From Devosia sp. (GTDB lineage: Bacteria > Pseudomonadota > Alphaproteobacteria > Rhizobiales > Devosiaceae), in NCBI RefSeq assembly GCF_028290645.1, contig NZ_JAQGJL010000059.1, forward strand, positions 1-37,547: 37,547 bases of DNA, given 5' to 3'. This document shows, in pieces, positions 36,508-37,547 of the stretch. The position numbers and the translations under genes are program-made. Positions within the stretch are counted from its first letter, which is position 1. Each line of letters starts with the position of its first letter. Below the pieces are notes generated by a model. That model was not told the origin of the DNA. It saw only the letters and a list, made by a program, of their open reading frames with translations, and made no database searches.

Positions 36508-36935
36508 GGGCGGGAGGGATTCACGTGTGGCTACGGACAATTGCGTCCCCCGGGGCCGAACGGGCTGGTGGCCGCGGGGCGAGCGCGGGCATTGGAACAG
36601 GTGAAAGGGCAGGTACGCAGGGTTCCTTTTGCGCCAAGCGGACAGCTGCCAGGCCGCTTAGCGCCATGTGTGGACGGCTCCGTGTTGGCAAGAGCTTTGT
36701 TGACCTGGTGCACTGCTGGTCGGAGCTGCCATGTGTCCGGCCTTTGGATGCGGCGCTGGATGATGGCCGCTGGCCATAATGCTCTCCGCGGATCGGGTCC
36801 CGGTCAAAAGCCCGCGCTCGAGGCGCCCTGGCGCAAGTGGGTTGTCCCGGTCCTTGGGCCGACTGGCATGGGTGCGTTACAGGTCGTTGCTCTCTCCAAC
36901 CTCGTGGCGCGGATCGCTCCGCGTGTTCAGATTCC

Positions 36936-37202
36936 TCAGATGGGCAGCGCTGCCCGATATGGCTCGCCGCGAGCCATCATGGCCCAGGCGATCCGCGCCA
37001 TCTTGTTGGCTAGCGCGACCGCCGCGATCTTGACCGATCGGCGTTCCATCAGCTTCACCAGCCAAGGGTAACGAGTGTAGCCCAGTTGCTTGGCCCGTCT
37101 GATCACCGCGAGGGCGCCGACGACGAGCAGCTGGCGCAGGTAGCGGTTGCCGGCCTTACTGATGCTCCCCAGCTTCTCCTTGCCGCCGGTCACCGACGGC
37201 AC
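36936..37202 (-). pseudogene. IS110-family transposase, C-terminal remnant
   Basis: TGGKEKLGSISKAGNRYLRQLLVVGALAVIRRAKQLGY...VALANKMARIAWAMM; N-terminal catalytic part absent. Confidence 0.85.
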
Positions 37203-37222
37203 CCGTCAAGCCGGCCTGACCC

Positions 37223-37458
37223 GCCCCGAAGTAGACCGGGGACGCAATTCTTCCAGCAAGTCGCGGTCAACTGCACCGAAGGCACGCAAATCTGTAGCAA
37301 ATCGGCAACAGCCTGCGCCAAGCGAAAACGCCACCCATCAGCGTCATCGAACAGCGGTCGGGCCCGAAGTAGGCAGGCACGTAGTTCTTCCAGGAAATCG
37401 CAGTCAGCCGCACCTGAAGCGCGCAAATCTGAAGTAGCGCAGCAACAATCCACGCCAA
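37223..37458. repeat. Two diverged direct copies of a ~97-bp sequence (37223-37320 and 37362-37458)
   Basis: GCCCCGAAGTAGACCGGGGACGCAATTCTTCCAGCAAGTCGCGGTCAACTGCACC... aligns with GCCCGAAGTAGGCAGGCACGTAGTTCTTCCAGGAAATCGCAGTCAGCCGCACC..., ~140-bp period. Confidence 0.75.
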
Positions 37459-37460
37459 AC

Positions 37461-37547
37461 AACCTCGGCCTGGCGGATGGCGCGGCTCGCCTCGACATCG
37501 ATGATGATCGCGTTGTCGGTATCGATCAGGTAGTTGGTGGCATAGGC
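37461..37547 (-). mobile_element. IS1182-like (DDE) transposase fragment, cut by window end and by adjacent repeat sequence
   Basis: Minus-strand translation AYATNYLIDTDNAIIIDVEASRAIRQAEV; homology appears to end at 37461. Confidence 0.65.

Noticed and set aside
36508-36935. Short ORFs on both strands between NUDIX and IS110 remnant
   Set aside because: No RBS or domain support; likely degenerate intergenic sequence
1-37547. CRISPR array, prophage or defence system
   Set aside because: No regularly spaced direct repeats, no phage structural or cas-like proteins; the repeats present are palindromic intergenic elements

Overview
High-GC window with gene organisation typical of Hyphomicrobiales (Devosia-like; lineage is an inference). 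Left third: a purine uptake and catabolism region with a BMP-type ABC transporter (5' end cut by the window), PuuD-type urate hydroxylase with C-terminal cytochrome c, guanine deaminase, malate synthase G, a CocE/NonD hydrolase and adenine deaminase. It is interrupted by three tandem related small secreted proteins of unknown family. Middle: small membrane protein plus topoisomerase IB, a CHASE4-GGDEF-EAL protein, and a divergent ROK regulator / FrcBCA-like sugar ABC / polyol dehydrogenase / SDR operon with a near-perfect operator palindrome. Right: MFS exporter and SoxR sharing a SoxR box, MgtC/SapB, DUF3008 protein, Cys-rich secreted protein, degenerate receiver, TPR membrane regulator, AcuI/YhdH reductase, and a metallophosphoesterase-murL-murD2 operon (alternative D-glutamate route for peptidoglycan). 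The window ends in a NUDIX hydrolase and decayed IS110/IS1182 remnants. Strongest non-annotation signals: (i) three exact GGAAC-N16-CGTT (EcfG/general stress sigma) promoters, each 27-33 nt upstream of a start codon; (ii) the tandem secreted-protein family with a conserved 5' leader containing a GGGCAACCATGCCC hairpin; (iii) the murL-murD2 pair; (iv) the ROK and SoxR operators; (v) a hairpin-dense 300-bp intergenic region. No CRISPR, tRNA or rRNA genes were found. All calls come from reading the sequence and ORF translations; no database search was run.
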